A stretch of 64,000 nt of DNA from positions 124,001-188,000 of the forward strand of contig CAVOXO010000007.1 of assembly GCA_963700425.1 (NCBI GenBank), in the 5' to 3' direction. Below are positions 28,660 through 37,828 of the stretch, piece after piece. The notes under the pieces were generated by a model that was not told where the DNA came from, did no database searches, and was given only the letters and a program-made list of their open reading frames with translations. The DNA comes from CAVOXO01 sp963700425. GTDB taxonomy: Bacteria > Actinomycetota > Acidimicrobiia > Acidimicrobiales > Microtrichaceae. Position 1 is the stretch's first letter, and each line of letters begins with the position of its first letter. The position numbers and the translations under genes were made by a program.

Positions 28660-29331
28660 TCATCCCGTGAGGATGCCGATGGCGTCGCCGATCAGGTTGG
28701 CGCCGAACACCACGAGCAGCACGGCCATGACCGCAGCGTTGTTGGTGATGAGCCAGTCCTTTGCGGTCTCCAGCTTGTCGTCGATCCGGTGCCCGGCGAT
28801 GAGGAAGCCGGCGACAGGGGCGACGACGGTCACGCCCGCGACCAGCGTGAACACGATCACGGTCGCCACCGTCTCGCCCGATTTGATCTGCAGAGAGCCG
28901 AGCGAGACCCCCGCTGCGGCGGCAAGGAGCAGGTTCTTGGGGTTGATGGCCGAGAGCACGAACCCCAAGCCGAATGCCTTCGGCGGCTCGAGGGCGTCGA
29001 TCGTGGCCATCCAGGCCGGCATCGCGGGTTCGTCCTTCGGACCGGGGCGCTTGCGCCACTGTGCCACCGCGCCGACGAGCAGCAGAAGGCCCAGGGCGAG
29101 CTTGATCCACCCCGATGTGTCGCTCGGCGCGCCGTTGCCGGCGTCGAAGCCCGGCAACAACAACACGACGGTGGTCACGGTGGCGATCCCGAGCACCCAG
29201 GCGAGCATGAACGACACGCTGTTGGTTCGCGAGCGCTCCGAGAACATCATCAGGATCACCGCGGCGATCGGCACCGGGCTGATCGCGATGCCGACGGCGT
29301 ATCCGAGTACGGCTCCGATGGCCTCACCCAT
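28660..29331 (-). CDS. GAP family (Sap/SfLAP-like) membrane protein
   Basis: 223 aa with six membrane segments in the LysE/GAP arrangement: N-terminal GYAVGIAISPVPIAAVILMM, a central cytoplasmic loop (WRKRPGPKDEPAMPAW), then FVLSAINPKNLLLAAAAGVS and a C-terminal NNAAVMAVLLVVFGANLIGD. Matches the GAP family, named for mycobacterial proteins acting in glycolipid/sulfolipid export; the true substrate here is unknown. ATG at 29331. Confidence 0.82.
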   Translation of the reverse strand: MGEAIGAVLGYAVGIAISPVPIAAVILMMFSERSRTNSVSFMLAWVLGIATVTTVVLLLPGFDAGNGAPSDTSGWIKLALGLLLLVGAVAQWRKRPGPKDEPAMPAWMATIDALEPPKAFGLGFVLSAINPKNLLLAAAAGVSLGSLQIKSGETVATVIVFTLVAGVTVVAPVAGFLIAGHRIDDKLETAKDWLITNNAAVMAVLLVVFGANLIGDAIGILTG

Positions 29332-29433
29332 GGTCGACCCTCCCTCTCCGTTGTGTCGTCAAGCTCTCCGTTGCGTCAAGCCGGGCCCCGATCGCAGCTC
29401 GCCGCCCGCACCGCCTTCTGGCGTCCCATGTCA

Positions 29434-30300
29434 TCAGGCGGTGTCGGGGTCGATGTCGAATGCCTCGGCGAGCCCGCTCAGCATCCACGTCCAAGCCTCG
29501 GGCACCGGGCCCTCGAACGGCCCTCGCATGCTGAGCGCCTCCACCAGCGACACCGCGCCCCCGGTCAGTCGGACATCGGAGCCGGTGCCGGTGCCGCCGT
29601 CGCGCACCCGGACGCACTTCCCGACCTCCACCACGATGTCGACGTCGGGGTCGGTTGCCGCGATGACCAGTTCCCCCCGCCGGCCCGGTCGGTGGACCGC
29701 CGCGAGTGCAGGGCCGAGTGCGGCCGCGTAGCGGAGCGACGCCGTCACCTCGTCGGCATCCTCCACGGGGTCGAGACCGAGAGGCAACATGATGTCCCTC
29801 TCGTGCACCCAGGAGTCCCACAGCGCGTGGTGGGCCATGACGTCGAGAGGGACATGACCGGGCGGCGACTCGGCCGTCAACGTCCAGTCCCCGTCTGCTA
29901 CGGAGCTCAGAAGATCCACCAGCTTGTCGGTGGACGCCACGAAACGGGCGAGGACGTCGGCGTCGGGAACATCCTCGGCCGCGGCGACGATGCTCGCCGG
30001 CGTCTCCACCGGGTCGAAGGTGGCGAGTAGGCGGGTGGGTTCACCACGTAGCCCGGACTCCAGGGAGTAGGCCCAGAAGGCGTTGGTGCTGGAGAGATGC
30101 ACGATGACGTCGCGAGTGGTCCAGCCGTCGCACCGGCTGGGGTGATCCCATTGCTCCGACGTGAACCTGGAGAGGACGTCGGCGAGCCGTCGACGCTGGC
30201 CGACGGTCGGGGCGACGATCCCGGAGGGAGGGCCGTCGAGGGTGATGAGGGGGTCGCCTTCGTAACGCGGATTCAACTGCATCGATGCAGGTTCCCACAT
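29434..30300 (-). CDS. Mycothiol-dependent maleylpyruvate isomerase-family enzyme
   Basis: About 288 aa from ATG 30300 (a second ATG is six codons later). The N-terminal DinB-like/MDMPI domain contains RRRLADVLSRFTSEQWDHPS, RCDGWTTRDVIVHLSS with the first metal His, and MAHHALWDSWVHERDIMLPL with two more His residues, consistent with a metal site. The C-terminal part matches the MDMPI_C sterol-carrier-like fold. Family members use mycothiol, which supports an actinobacterial host; the substrate is unassigned. Confidence 0.85.
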   Translation of the reverse strand: MWEPASMQLNPRYEGDPLITLDGPPSGIVAPTVGQRRRLADVLSRFTSEQWDHPSRCDGWTTRDVIVHLSSTNAFWAYSLESGLRGEPTRLLATFDPVETPASIVAAAEDVPDADVLARFVASTDKLVDLLSSVADGDWTLTAESPPGHVPLDVMAHHALWDSWVHERDIMLPLGLDPVEDADEVTASLRYAAALGPALAAVHRPGRRGELVIAATDPDVDIVVEVGKCVRVRDGGTGTGSDVRLTGGAVSLVEALSMRGPFEGPVPEAWTWMLSGLAEAFDIDPDTA

Positions 30301-30421
30301 GCCCGATCCGCCGGACGACGGCGACACGATCGACGGCGACCCATGGGACGCGAGCGCTCTTCGGCGGCGACGGCCGTTCGGGCGTCCGCCATCCCGTGTG
30401 ACCGCGGCGGGACCCGAGACG

Positions 30422-30859
30422 TCAGCAGTCGGAGAGGGTGTCGTAGACCGCGCTCGCCGAGTCGATGACGCCCTTGACGGCGCCGCTCACGGCGGAGGCA
30501 TTGGCCGCCGTGAGCTCGCCACCGAGATCACTGACGGCGGTTTCGAGATCGCCCACGGAGTCCTTCAGTGCATCGACCTCGTCCTCTGCCGCACTGCTCG
30601 CCGAGTCGGCCAGCGCAGTGAGATCGTCATCGACGGCCGAAAGTGCCGAATCGAGACCGTCGGTTCCCTCCGCCACGAGATCGAGGGATCCGAGGCTGGT
30701 GATGTCGGACTTCAGGTCCTCGCCCGCCTGGCAGTACTCGTCCTGGAGCGACTCATCGCTGTCGGACGAGCATCCTGCCGCCAGACCGATGATCGAGGTG
30801 AGCGCCGCGACCCGAACAACCCGGACCGTCCATGATGTGTTCTCGCTGAGTCGTGGCAT
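30422..30859 (-). CDS. Small lipoprotein with helical domain
   Basis: 145 aa, ATG 30859. Signal peptide VVRVAALTSIIGLAAGC with lipobox LAAGC. The mature part is nearly all Asp/Ala/Ser/Leu helix with heptad-like spacing (LSAVDDDLTALADSASSAAE, VDALKDSVGDLETAVSDLGG), suggesting a coiled coil. Cys residues near both ends (EYCQAG and the last residue) could form a disulfide. No family recognised. Confidence 0.75.
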   Translation of the reverse strand: MPRLSENTSWTVRVVRVAALTSIIGLAAGCSSDSDESLQDEYCQAGEDLKSDITSLGSLDLVAEGTDGLDSALSAVDDDLTALADSASSAAEDEVDALKDSVGDLETAVSDLGGELTAANASAVSGAVKGVIDSASAVYDTLSDC

Positions 30860-31131
30860 CGTGACCTGCTCCTCGTCGTGGGGTGGGGTGCGGCGTCCCT
30901 CCTTCTACTTCATCGAACGCCCCGGTATCCAACGCCCGAGAATCGGCGCGAAAGGGAGCAGTGTCGACGGCGCACCGGAACATCGAGATCCACCATGTCG
31001 ATCTGCTCCTCGAGACCGCCCGAGAGGCCATCGGGGACCGCGGGATGACCTTTCCGGATGAGGCCCGTCGCGACAACAATGTCGTCGGAACGAGCCGAGG
31101 CCGCCCCACCCCCGAGGGATCGACACGCACC

Positions 31132-31449
31132 ATGACGACCGGACCCGACCACTTCCCCGCCGAGATCAGGGCCCTGCCGGACTTCGAGGGCCCCTTCGAT
31201 GCCCATCGACTGGAAGCGGAGAGCTGCGATGTGTTGTTCGCCAGCTATCCCGCCGGTACCGAGATCGAACCGCACACCCACGACACCGACAACGTCGGCG
31301 TGGTCACCGCCGGTCGGCTCGATCTCTCCGTCGGCGGGGTCGAGGCCAGCTTCGGGCCGGGCGAGTGGTACCGGGTCGCGGCCGGTGTCGAGCACTCGGC
31401 GCGTTTCGCCACGGACACCGCCGAGATCGAGTTCTGGTTCCGGCGCTGA
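31132..31449 (+). CDS. Cupin domain protein
   Basis: 105 aa, ATG 31132. A single cupin barrel: motif 1 PAGTEIEPHTHDTDNVGVVTAG with the metal His pair, motif 2 FGPGEWYRVAAGVEHSARF with the last His. Likely a small metal-binding enzyme or regulator; substrate unknown. The 272 bases upstream contain no convincing gene, although the frame stays open to about 30961. Confidence 0.83.
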   Translation: MTTGPDHFPAEIRALPDFEGPFDAHRLEAESCDVLFASYPAGTEIEPHTHDTDNVGVVTAGRLDLSVGGVEASFGPGEWYRVAAGVEHSARFATDTAEIEFWFRR

Positions 31450-31502
31450 ACGTCCCCGGCGATCTGGGGCGGCGTCGTCGACGGGCTCGGTAGGGTGACG
31501 CG

Positions 31503-32682
31503 ATGTCGCTGCGCCCCGACCGATCGTTCCGCCTGGCCCCCGCCTCGGTTGCCGACTACCGAGAGCTGGCGCGCCGCCGCCTGCCTCGCCAACTCTTCGA
31601 CTACATCGACGGGGGCGCGTACGAGGAATCGACGCTGGCGGCCAACGTCTCCGACCTGGGGGCGCTCCGACTCCGGCAGAGAGTTCTCCGGGACGTCTCC
31701 GACGTCGATCTCGGCACCGAGTTGTTCGGCCGGCGCCTCTCGATGCCCGTCGTTCTGGCCCCGGTGGGCCTGGCGGGCATGTTCTCCCCGCGCGCCGAGG
31801 TCGCCGCGGCCCGCGCCGCAGAGGCCGCGGGAGTGCCCTTCTGTGAGTCGACCGTGTCGATCGCCGGGATCGAGGAGGTGGAACGCGCCACGGCCGATCC
31901 CCTGTGGTTCCAGCTCTACATCATGCGGGATCGCGACTACGCCGCCGACCTGTTGGCTCGCGCCACCGCCGCTCGATGCCGAACCCTCGTTCTGACCGTC
32001 GACCTCGCGGTGGTGGGCGAGCGCTACCGCGACACCCGCAACGGGATGACCGGCCCGGCGACGCGTCTCTCCGCTGCCGTGCCGCGCCCTCGACTTCGCC
32101 ACCCACCCCCGGTGGGTTCGCGACGTGGCTGTGGGTGGAAAGCCACACACCTTCGGAAACCTCGAGAAGGCGGTCCCCGACGCCGACAGCCCCGAGGCGT
32201 TCAGGGCCTGGGTCGATTCACAGTTCGATCCCTCGGTCACTTGGGACGACCTCGAGTGGGTCCGTGCCAACTGGTCGGGCGAGATCGTGTTGAAGGGCAT
32301 CCTCGACGTCGACGACGCCCGACGCGCCGCGGACGCCGGGGTCGCCGGGCTGATCGTGTCGAACCACGGGGGTCGCCAACTCGACGACACGCCGTCGACC
32401 GCATCGGTTCTTCCCCAGATCGCACGGGCCGTCGGCGACGAGCTCGTCGTGTTGGCCGACGGTGGGGTGCGAAGCGGCCTCGACGTCGTGAAGATGATCG
32501 CCCTCGGTGCCCGCGCCGTGCTCATCGGCAGGCCGTGGGCCTATGCGGTCGCCGCCGGTGGAGAGCCCGCCGTCGCTCACCTCCTCGAGGTGATCCGCGG
32601 CGGAATGGAGGTGGCGATGGGTCTGTGTGGGGTCACCGACGTCGACTCGATCGACCACCACGCCCTCGTCGAGGCGCCGTAG
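31503..32682 (+). CDS. lldD: FMN-dependent alpha-hydroxy-acid (L-lactate) dehydrogenase (one frameshift)
   Basis: About 393 aa when joined; ATG 31503. TIM-barrel flavoenzyme oxidising an L-2-hydroxy acid. FDYIDGGAYEES, VVLAPVGLAGMFSP, PLWFQLYIMRDR and LVLTVDLAVVGERYRDTRNG are in the first frame. After a change at about 32070-32085 come LDFATHPRWVRDV, the FMN-site Lys in GEIVLKGILDVDDA, and the catalytic His in VSNHGGRQLD, with DGGVRSGLDV. L-lactate as substrate is the likeliest, but mandelate or glycolate cannot be excluded. Confidence 0.88.
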
Positions 32683-32691
32683 TCTCGGCTC

Positions 32692-33468
32692 ATGAAGATC
32701 TCCGGACGACGAATCCTGCTCACCGGCGCCAGCGGAGGCCTCGGGGACGCCATGGCCCGCAGCCTCGCGGCGAAGGGAGGGTCCCTGACCCTGAGTGCTC
32801 GTTCCACCGACAAGCTCGTCGCCCTCGCCTCCGACATCGGCGCCGAGGTGGACACGGCCGACCTGTTCGACCGCGATGACGTGATCCGGCTGGAGGAGCG
32901 GTGTGCGGAATCCGACATCCTCATCGCCAACGCGGCGGTCGGCTCCGACGCCCCCGTCCACTCGATGACGGCGGAGGACATCGACCGCGCCATCGATGTC
33001 AACCTCCGCGCCCCCATCCAGCTCTCGCGGGCTTTCGTCCAGAGTCATCTGGAGGCGGACCGGCCCGGCCACATCGTCTTCGTCGGATCCCTCGCCGGCA
33101 TCGTCGCGTCCCCCGACGCCCGTCTCTACAACGCCACCAAGTTCGGTCTTCGGGGCTACGCCCTCGCGCTGCGCCAGGACCTCCTCGACGCCGGGATCGG
33201 CGTGACGCTCGTGTCGCCGGGATTCATTCGAGACGCAGGGATGTTCGCGGACTCCGGCACCCAGCTGCCGGCCGTCGTCCGGACCAAGTCACCCCAGGAC
33301 GTCGCCGACGCGGTCATCGAGGGCATCGAGACCAACCGCGGCGAGGTCTTCGTGGCTCCCGTCGAGCTCCGCCTGTTGGCCACACTCGGGGGAGCGGTGC
33401 CGCGTCTCAGCTCGGCCGCGCAGTCCAGGCTGGGAGTGACCGATCGGCGGGCTCGCTCCCGGGAGTGA
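32692..33468 (+). CDS. Short-chain dehydrogenase/reductase
   Basis: 258 aa, ATG 32692, nine bases after the hydroxy-acid dehydrogenase and probably co-transcribed. Classical SDR features: cofactor motif TGASGGLG (residues about 11-18), LIANAAVGSD in place of NNAG, Ser in IVFVGSLAG, and the catalytic YNATKFG. A basic residue at the end of beta-2 (SARSTDK) favours NADP(H). Substrate unknown. Confidence 0.9.
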   Translation: MKISGRRILLTGASGGLGDAMARSLAAKGGSLTLSARSTDKLVALASDIGAEVDTADLFDRDDVIRLEERCAESDILIANAAVGSDAPVHSMTAEDIDRAIDVNLRAPIQLSRAFVQSHLEADRPGHIVFVGSLAGIVASPDARLYNATKFGLRGYALALRQDLLDAGIGVTLVSPGFIRDAGMFADSGTQLPAVVRTKSPQDVADAVIEGIETNRGEVFVAPVELRLLATLGGAVPRLSSAAQSRLGVTDRRARSRE

Positions 33469-33544
33469 TCCCCCGCCCGAGATGTCAGGCGTTCACGCAG
33501 ATGCTCCTTGCATTTCAGGTCATTTCGATTCATTCTCTTCTCGA

Positions 33545-33567
33545 CGGCGCCCGCTGAGGGGGCGCCG
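33545..33567 (+). terminator. Short hairpin before the surface-protein gene
   Basis: CGGCGCCC / GGGCGCCG stem of 8 bp with a 7-base loop, 77 bases after the SDR stop and 20 bases before the next ATG. It may end the upstream transcript or shape the leader of the surface-protein mRNA; the close spacing to the ribosome site GAGGAG makes the second reading possible. Confidence 0.5.
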
Positions 33568-33587
33568 ACGATGCGAGGAGAACCGCA

Positions 33588-35738
33588 ATGTCCCAGCTTC
33601 CCCACCTTCGCCACGCGATCGCGGTGTTCGGCGCCGCACTGGCACTGCTGCTGAGCCTTCCGATGGCTGCGGGGTCCCAGGAACTCCAGGACCCCTCCGA
33701 TGTCCAGGAGGACGTCGGAGGGCCCCGACAGATCGTGGAAGAACCCCTCCCGGGGATCCTCGTGAACCAGGAGCCGGGTTTCCAGACCCTCCGGGCCGGT
33801 GACCGCCCGGGGTTCGTGGTGTCCGTTGCCAACACCGGACAGGCGCCGCTCCTCGACGTCGCCGTGTCCTCTGCCGCCACCCCCGCGTGCAACCGCGACG
33901 CCTCCGATCTGGCTGCGCTGGCCCTGATCGCGCCCGGCGCCCGGGTCACCTACGAGTGCACCGACGTGGTCCGCTTCGCCGACTACACGAACCGCGTGGT
34001 GGCCACGGGATCCAACCGCAGCGGCGCCACCGCGTCGGACTGGGCCGAGTCGGTCGTCGACGTCGTCACCCCGTCGATCTCGGTCCTCAAGGACACCCTC
34101 GGCGGGATCATCTCGTCGGGGGACACCGCCACGTTCGCCCTGTCGGTCCGCAACGACGGTGAGATGGACCTCATCGGTGTCGAGGTCGACGATCCGTTGG
34201 TCCCGGCCTGCAACCGGACCTTCACCCACCTTCCCATCGGTACACAGGAGAGTTGGACCTGCATCCTTCCGAACGTGACCGAGGGACTCACCAACGTGGT
34301 CACCGCCTCCGGGCAGCCCTCCATCCGCAAGGAACCAATCGGAGACCGGGTCACCGCCGGCGACAACGCGGACATCCGGGTCCCGGGTATCTCGATCGAC
34401 AAGAACACCCTCACTCCCGTCGTCCGGGCGGGAACACCCTCGACCTTCGAGATCTCCGTCGAGAACACGGGCTCGATCGCCCTGGTCGGAACCACCGTCT
34501 CGGACCCGGCGGTGGCCGCCTGCGACCGCGATCTCGGAACGGTCGGGGTCGGCGAGATCGTGACCTACACCTGCTCCCTCGACGCCACCCTCGACGATCT
34601 CACCAACATCGCCACGGTCACCGCCACCGCTGCCGACGGCGGTCCCGCCGTGTCCGACAGCGACGCATCCGACGTGGCCGTGATCGATCCCTCGATCCAC
34701 ATCATCAAGACGACCGGCGACACCCTGCTGCGCGATCGCGGCAACGTGACCTTCACCATCGCCGTCACCAACAACGGCGACTCCCCGCTGACCGGCGTGA
34801 CCGTCGCGGACGAGCTGTCGCCGACGTGCGACCGGGTCATCGGCGATCTCGACCCGACCGACTCGGTGACCTACACCTGTGTGGTCAACGACGTGACCGA
34901 GTCGCTCCTCAACACCGCCGTCGCCGTCGGCGTTCCCCTCGCCGGCGACCCCGTCACCGATTCCGACAGCGCGGCCGTCGAGGTGATCCATCCCGCGGTC
35001 GACATCCTCAAGACCGTCGAGGACGCAACCGTGGAGCCCGGCGACGACGCGGTCTTCACGATCGTGGTGACGAACAGCGGTGACGACGCTCTCAGCGACG
35101 TGACCGTCACCGACGCCGCCACACCCGGGTGCGACACCGACCTGGGCACGCTGGCGGCCGGTGAGTCGGCAACGTTCGGGTGCGTCGCCGCCGACGTCGC
35201 AGCGGACTTCACCAACGTTGCCGACGTCACGGGCACTCCTCGCGTCGGCGACGACGTGAGCGCCTCCGATTCGGTGTTCGTCGACCGGGTCGATCCGTCG
35301 ATCACCCTGACCAAGGACGCTGCTTCCAACGCCATCGCCGACGGCGACAACGCCACCTTCACCCTCACCGCCACCAACAGCGGCGACACGCCGTTGACCG
35401 ACGTTCGGATCGTCGATTCGGCCACTCCGAACTGTGATCGGGAGATCGCGGTGCTGGCGATCGGCGAGTCGCAGACCTGGACCTGTGTCACCGAGGCCCT
35501 CGTGGCCGACCTGCTGAACATCGCGAACGCGACGGCGACGACGCCCGACGGGCACACCGTCGAGTCGAGTGACCGGGACACCGTCACGGTCACCGGCGTC
35601 GCCGGCACCACCCAGACCCCCGAGCCGGACCTGGCCGTCACCGGCAACGATCCCGCTCTGGTCGCCTGGACCTCCGGAGCACTCATAGGCCTCGGAATGC
35701 TGCTCCGGCGACGTGGTCGTCGCGGCAGCACCGACTGA
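33588..35738 (+). CDS. Cell-wall-anchored surface protein with six DUF7507/DUF11-type repeats and LAVTG sorting signal
   Basis: 716 aa. Signal peptide in the first 30 residues, then six repeats of about 101-107 aa starting near residues 55, 162, 266, 368, 469 and 570 (each like PSIxxxKT...FTIxVTNxGDxxLxxVxVxD). Every repeat keeps exactly two cysteines, in xxCDR and (Y/W)xC, about 25 residues apart. The C-terminus has LAVTG at residue 682, a hydrophobic stretch (LVAWTSGALIGLGMLL) and RRRGRR: a sorting signal of the LAXTG kind used by class E sortases. Probably wall-anchored; ligand unknown. No sortase gene is visible in the window. Confidence 0.88.
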   Translation: MSQLPHLRHAIAVFGAALALLLSLPMAAGSQELQDPSDVQEDVGGPRQIVEEPLPGILVNQEPGFQTLRAGDRPGFVVSVANTGQAPLLDVAVSSAATPACNRDASDLAALALIAPGARVTYECTDVVRFADYTNRVVATGSNRSGATASDWAESVVDVVTPSISVLKDTLGGIISSGDTATFALSVRNDGEMDLIGVEVDDPLVPACNRTFTHLPIGTQESWTCILPNVTEGLTNVVTASGQPSIRKEPIGDRVTAGDNADIRVPGISIDKNTLTPVVRAGTPSTFEISVENTGSIALVGTTVSDPAVAACDRDLGTVGVGEIVTYTCSLDATLDDLTNIATVTATAADGGPAVSDSDASDVAVIDPSIHIIKTTGDTLLRDRGNVTFTIAVTNNGDSPLTGVTVADELSPTCDRVIGDLDPTDSVTYTCVVNDVTESLLNTAVAVGVPLAGDPVTDSDSAAVEVIHPAVDILKTVEDATVEPGDDAVFTIVVTNSGDDALSDVTVTDAATPGCDTDLGTLAAGESATFGCVAADVAADFTNVADVTGTPRVGDDVSASDSVFVDRVDPSITLTKDAASNAIADGDNATFTLTATNSGDTPLTDVRIVDSATPNCDREIAVLAIGESQTWTCVTEALVADLLNIANATATTPDGHTVESSDRDTVTVTGVAGTTQTPEPDLAVTGNDPALVAWTSGALIGLGMLLRRRGRRGSTD

Positions 35739-35742
35739 TCGA

Positions 35743-35780
35743 CGCCGGGTTCCTGCCGTCGCAGGACCGGGAACCCGGCG
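35743..35780 (+). terminator. Hairpin terminator after the surface-protein gene
   Basis: CGCCGGGTTCC / GGAACCCGGCG, 11 bp, loop 16 bases, starting four bases after the stop codon. The nearby reductase gene is convergent, so it may act in both directions. Confidence 0.7.
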
Positions 35781-35819
35781 CCGCCTCGCCCCCGTGCGCC
35801 GCGTGTCGCGCCCCGGCGG

Positions 35820-36281
35820 TCATGCGTCGAGGGGTTCGACCTCGGACAACACGATCACGGGGATCTGCCGCTCGGTGCGTTCCTGATAGTCGAGGTAGCT
35901 CGGCCACTCCCTCGTCATCACGTCCCAGAGGCGTCGCCGCTCCTCACCCTCCGCAACGCGGGCCACCGCCTCGAAACGTCGGCGACCGTGCCGGACGGTG
36001 CACCGCGGTTCGTCGCGCAGGTTGAGGAACCAGGACGGATGGGAGCCGGACCCGAAGAAGCTGGCTGCCACCAGGATGTCCTCACCCTCTGGCACGCAGA
36101 GGAGCGCCGTGCGACGGATCTGACCACTCCGCCTCCCCCGCGTCCACACCAGCGCCATGTCCTTGCCTCTCAACCGGCGGCCCCACCGACCGTCGCTCGC
36201 CTCGTAGGCCGCCGCGTGGAAGCGACCGAAGGCCACGATGGCCCGGCGCGTCATCGTGCGCGAATCGTCGGCGGCTGCCAC
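35820..36281 (-). CDS. Ddn-like F420-dependent nitroreductase-family protein
   Basis: 153 aa of the deazaflavin-dependent nitroreductase (DUF385) family. ALVWTRGRRSGQIRRTALLC and EDILVAASFFGSGSHPSWFL carry the F420-binding pattern GRKSGxxRxTPL ... SxGGxxxxPxWxxNL, followed by the C-terminal YxxYQxxTxRxIPV (DYQERTERQIPVIVL). It probably reduces quinones or nitro compounds with F420H2. A second family member lies at 56018-56455. Confidence 0.88.
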   Translation of the reverse strand: MAAADDSRTMTRRAIVAFGRFHAAAYEASDGRWGRRLRGKDMALVWTRGRRSGQIRRTALLCVPEGEDILVAASFFGSGSHPSWFLNLRDEPRCTVRHGRRRFEAVARVAEGEERRRLWDVMTREWPSYLDYQERTERQIPVIVLSEVEPLDA

Positions 36282-36333
36282 ACCCCGAGACTAATGAGGT
36301 CGCGGTTCGGGCGGGACCTCGATGCGGACGGCC

Positions 36334-37014
36334 TCAGGTGTCGGTCGGTGGCTCCACGAACGTGACGGTCACGTCGTCGTAGCCCATCTGGTTCGCCACC
36401 GCGGTGAGGAAGTCCTCGGTGTTGTCGCGGGCCGTGCGATCCAGCTCCGACTGCTCGGCCGCCTCGGTGAGGGCCTCGACCGCCACATCGTCGAGCCGCT
36501 CACGATCCTGGAGGGGGGCATCGGAGAAGAACTCGCCCACCCTGGTGAGCACTCCCCGGTTCTGGACGACCACCTGCGACCGCGACTCGTCCACGTTGGG
36601 ATCCGAGAGCACGGGCGCCGGAACAGAGATCACGATCGAACGCGCCGACCGGTCGACCTCGATGTCGTCCTCGGTCAGGCCCGACAGATCGACCAGGGCG
36701 TCGACGGACCCTTCGTAGAGCGCCACGCCGGAGTTGCCGTCGAACGCATCGGGAACGATCCGTTCCAGGAGGCCGTCCTCGTCGCCACCGAAGAACACCG
36801 GCACGCTGAACGTTCCCGTCGCCGCCTTCAGCTCCGCCGCCTCCCTGATGGAGACCAGAGTGATCGAGGCCGCCTCGGGTCGGTCCTCGATGCCGAACAG
36901 CGTGGTCCGTATCGAGCCGATCGGGTCGAATCCCACGAGATTGACCACGATCAGCAGACCAAGTGCCGCGGCAGGGACCTTCCACCAGACTCCGCCGCCA
37001 CCGTCCTTCGACAT
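36334..37014 (-). CDS. DUF4230-like membrane-anchored protein
   Basis: 226 aa from ATG 37014; the longer upstream open frame is antisense to the next gene. One N-terminal membrane segment (VPAAALGLLIVVNLVGF), then a soluble exterior domain with the DUF4230 pattern ASITLVSIREAAELKAATGTF and GLTEDDIEVDRSARSIVISV. Helical C-terminus. Function unknown in the family. Confidence 0.75.
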   Translation of the reverse strand: MSKDGGGGVWWKVPAAALGLLIVVNLVGFDPIGSIRTTLFGIEDRPEAASITLVSIREAAELKAATGTFSVPVFFGGDEDGLLERIVPDAFDGNSGVALYEGSVDALVDLSGLTEDDIEVDRSARSIVISVPAPVLSDPNVDESRSQVVVQNRGVLTRVGEFFSDAPLQDRERLDDVAVEALTEAAEQSELDRTARDNTEDFLTAVANQMGYDDVTVTFVEPPTDT

Positions 37015-37078
37015 CGGGCGAACGATACCGGACGCTCTCCTTCCGACGATGTCGTGGGTGTTTGCCAGACTGGCCACC

Positions 37079-37828
37079 ATGACCATCAGCACCGAACGAT
37101 CGGCACGGCTGTCCACCATTCGAGGGCTGCTGGAGAAGGCCGAATCGACTCCGTTTCCCGAAGAGGCGGAAGCCTTCCTCGCCAAGGCAACCGAACTCAT
37201 GTCCCGCCACGCCATCTCCGAGGCGCTCGTGTGGGCCGATGGAAGCTCCGCCGACGCCCCGACGGAGATCCGACTCGTCCTCGACCGCCCGTTCATCCCT
37301 CAGAAGGCCGTTCTGGTCTCGGCGGTGGCCGAGTCACTGCGGTGCCAGTCCATCCGACTCGGAGACGCCGTCGACGGCCGCCAGATCGTGGCGGTCATCG
37401 GATTCGGTCGCGACCTCGAGTTGGTCGAGACGCTCGTCACCAGCCTTCTGGTGCAGCTGGCCACCTCTCTGGCCCGGCTGTGCCCGCGAACCGGGTCGCC
37501 TCACGAGACGGCATCGTGGAGGCGCAGCTTCATCGCCGGGTTCACCGACTCGGTCCACCAACGGCTGGCCGCCGACCGGGCCCGCGCCACCGAGGACGCC
37601 GCCGCGGCTCGCGCCGGCCCCGCAGCGGGTGCCAGGTCGGTCGATCTGGTCCTCGCTGATCGCGACGGGTCCGTCGACGAGGAGCTGCGCCGACGCCACC
37701 CCTACATCCGGATCTCCAAGGTCAGCATCGGCAGCTCCACCCGCGGCCGGCAGGCGGGCCGGGCCGAGGGACGGCGGGCCGATCTCGGCCGCAGGAGGAT
37801 CCCCTCACAGCCGTCGCTCGGCCGGTGA
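37079..37828 (+). CDS. DUF2786 domain protein
   Basis: 249 aa, ATG 37079. The N-terminal 45 residues (IRGLLEKAESTPFPEEAEAF, LAKATELMSRHAI) are a clear DUF2786 helix bundle; the rest (VLVSAVAESLRCQSIRL, SFIAGFTDSVHQRLAADRAR) is mixed alpha/beta with a basic tail (STRGRQAGRAEGRRADLGRR). Function unknown. Its stop overlaps the GTG of the next gene by four bases, so the two are translationally coupled. Confidence 0.82.
   Translation: MTISTERSARLSTIRGLLEKAESTPFPEEAEAFLAKATELMSRHAISEALVWADGSSADAPTEIRLVLDRPFIPQKAVLVSAVAESLRCQSIRLGDAVDGRQIVAVIGFGRDLELVETLVTSLLVQLATSLARLCPRTGSPHETASWRRSFIAGFTDSVHQRLAADRARATEDAAAARAGPAAGARSVDLVLADRDGSVDEELRRRHPYIRISKVSIGSSTRGRQAGRAEGRRADLGRRRIPSQPSLGR

Noticed and set aside
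28359..28660. Minus-strand frame with NVGNFVNGPNTRSFGTGLVG considered as a gene
   Set aside because: No start with a ribosome site and no family resemblance; it extends antisense through the lipoprotein terminator.
30883..31131. N-terminal extension of the cupin gene
   Set aside because: The frame is open but there is no family similarity upstream of ATG 31132, and the cupin is complete without it.
33588..35738. Tandem repeats considered as a CRISPR-like or DNA-level repeat array
   Set aside because: The repeats are at the protein level, about 300 bp long and divergent in DNA; no spacers or short palindromic repeats are present.
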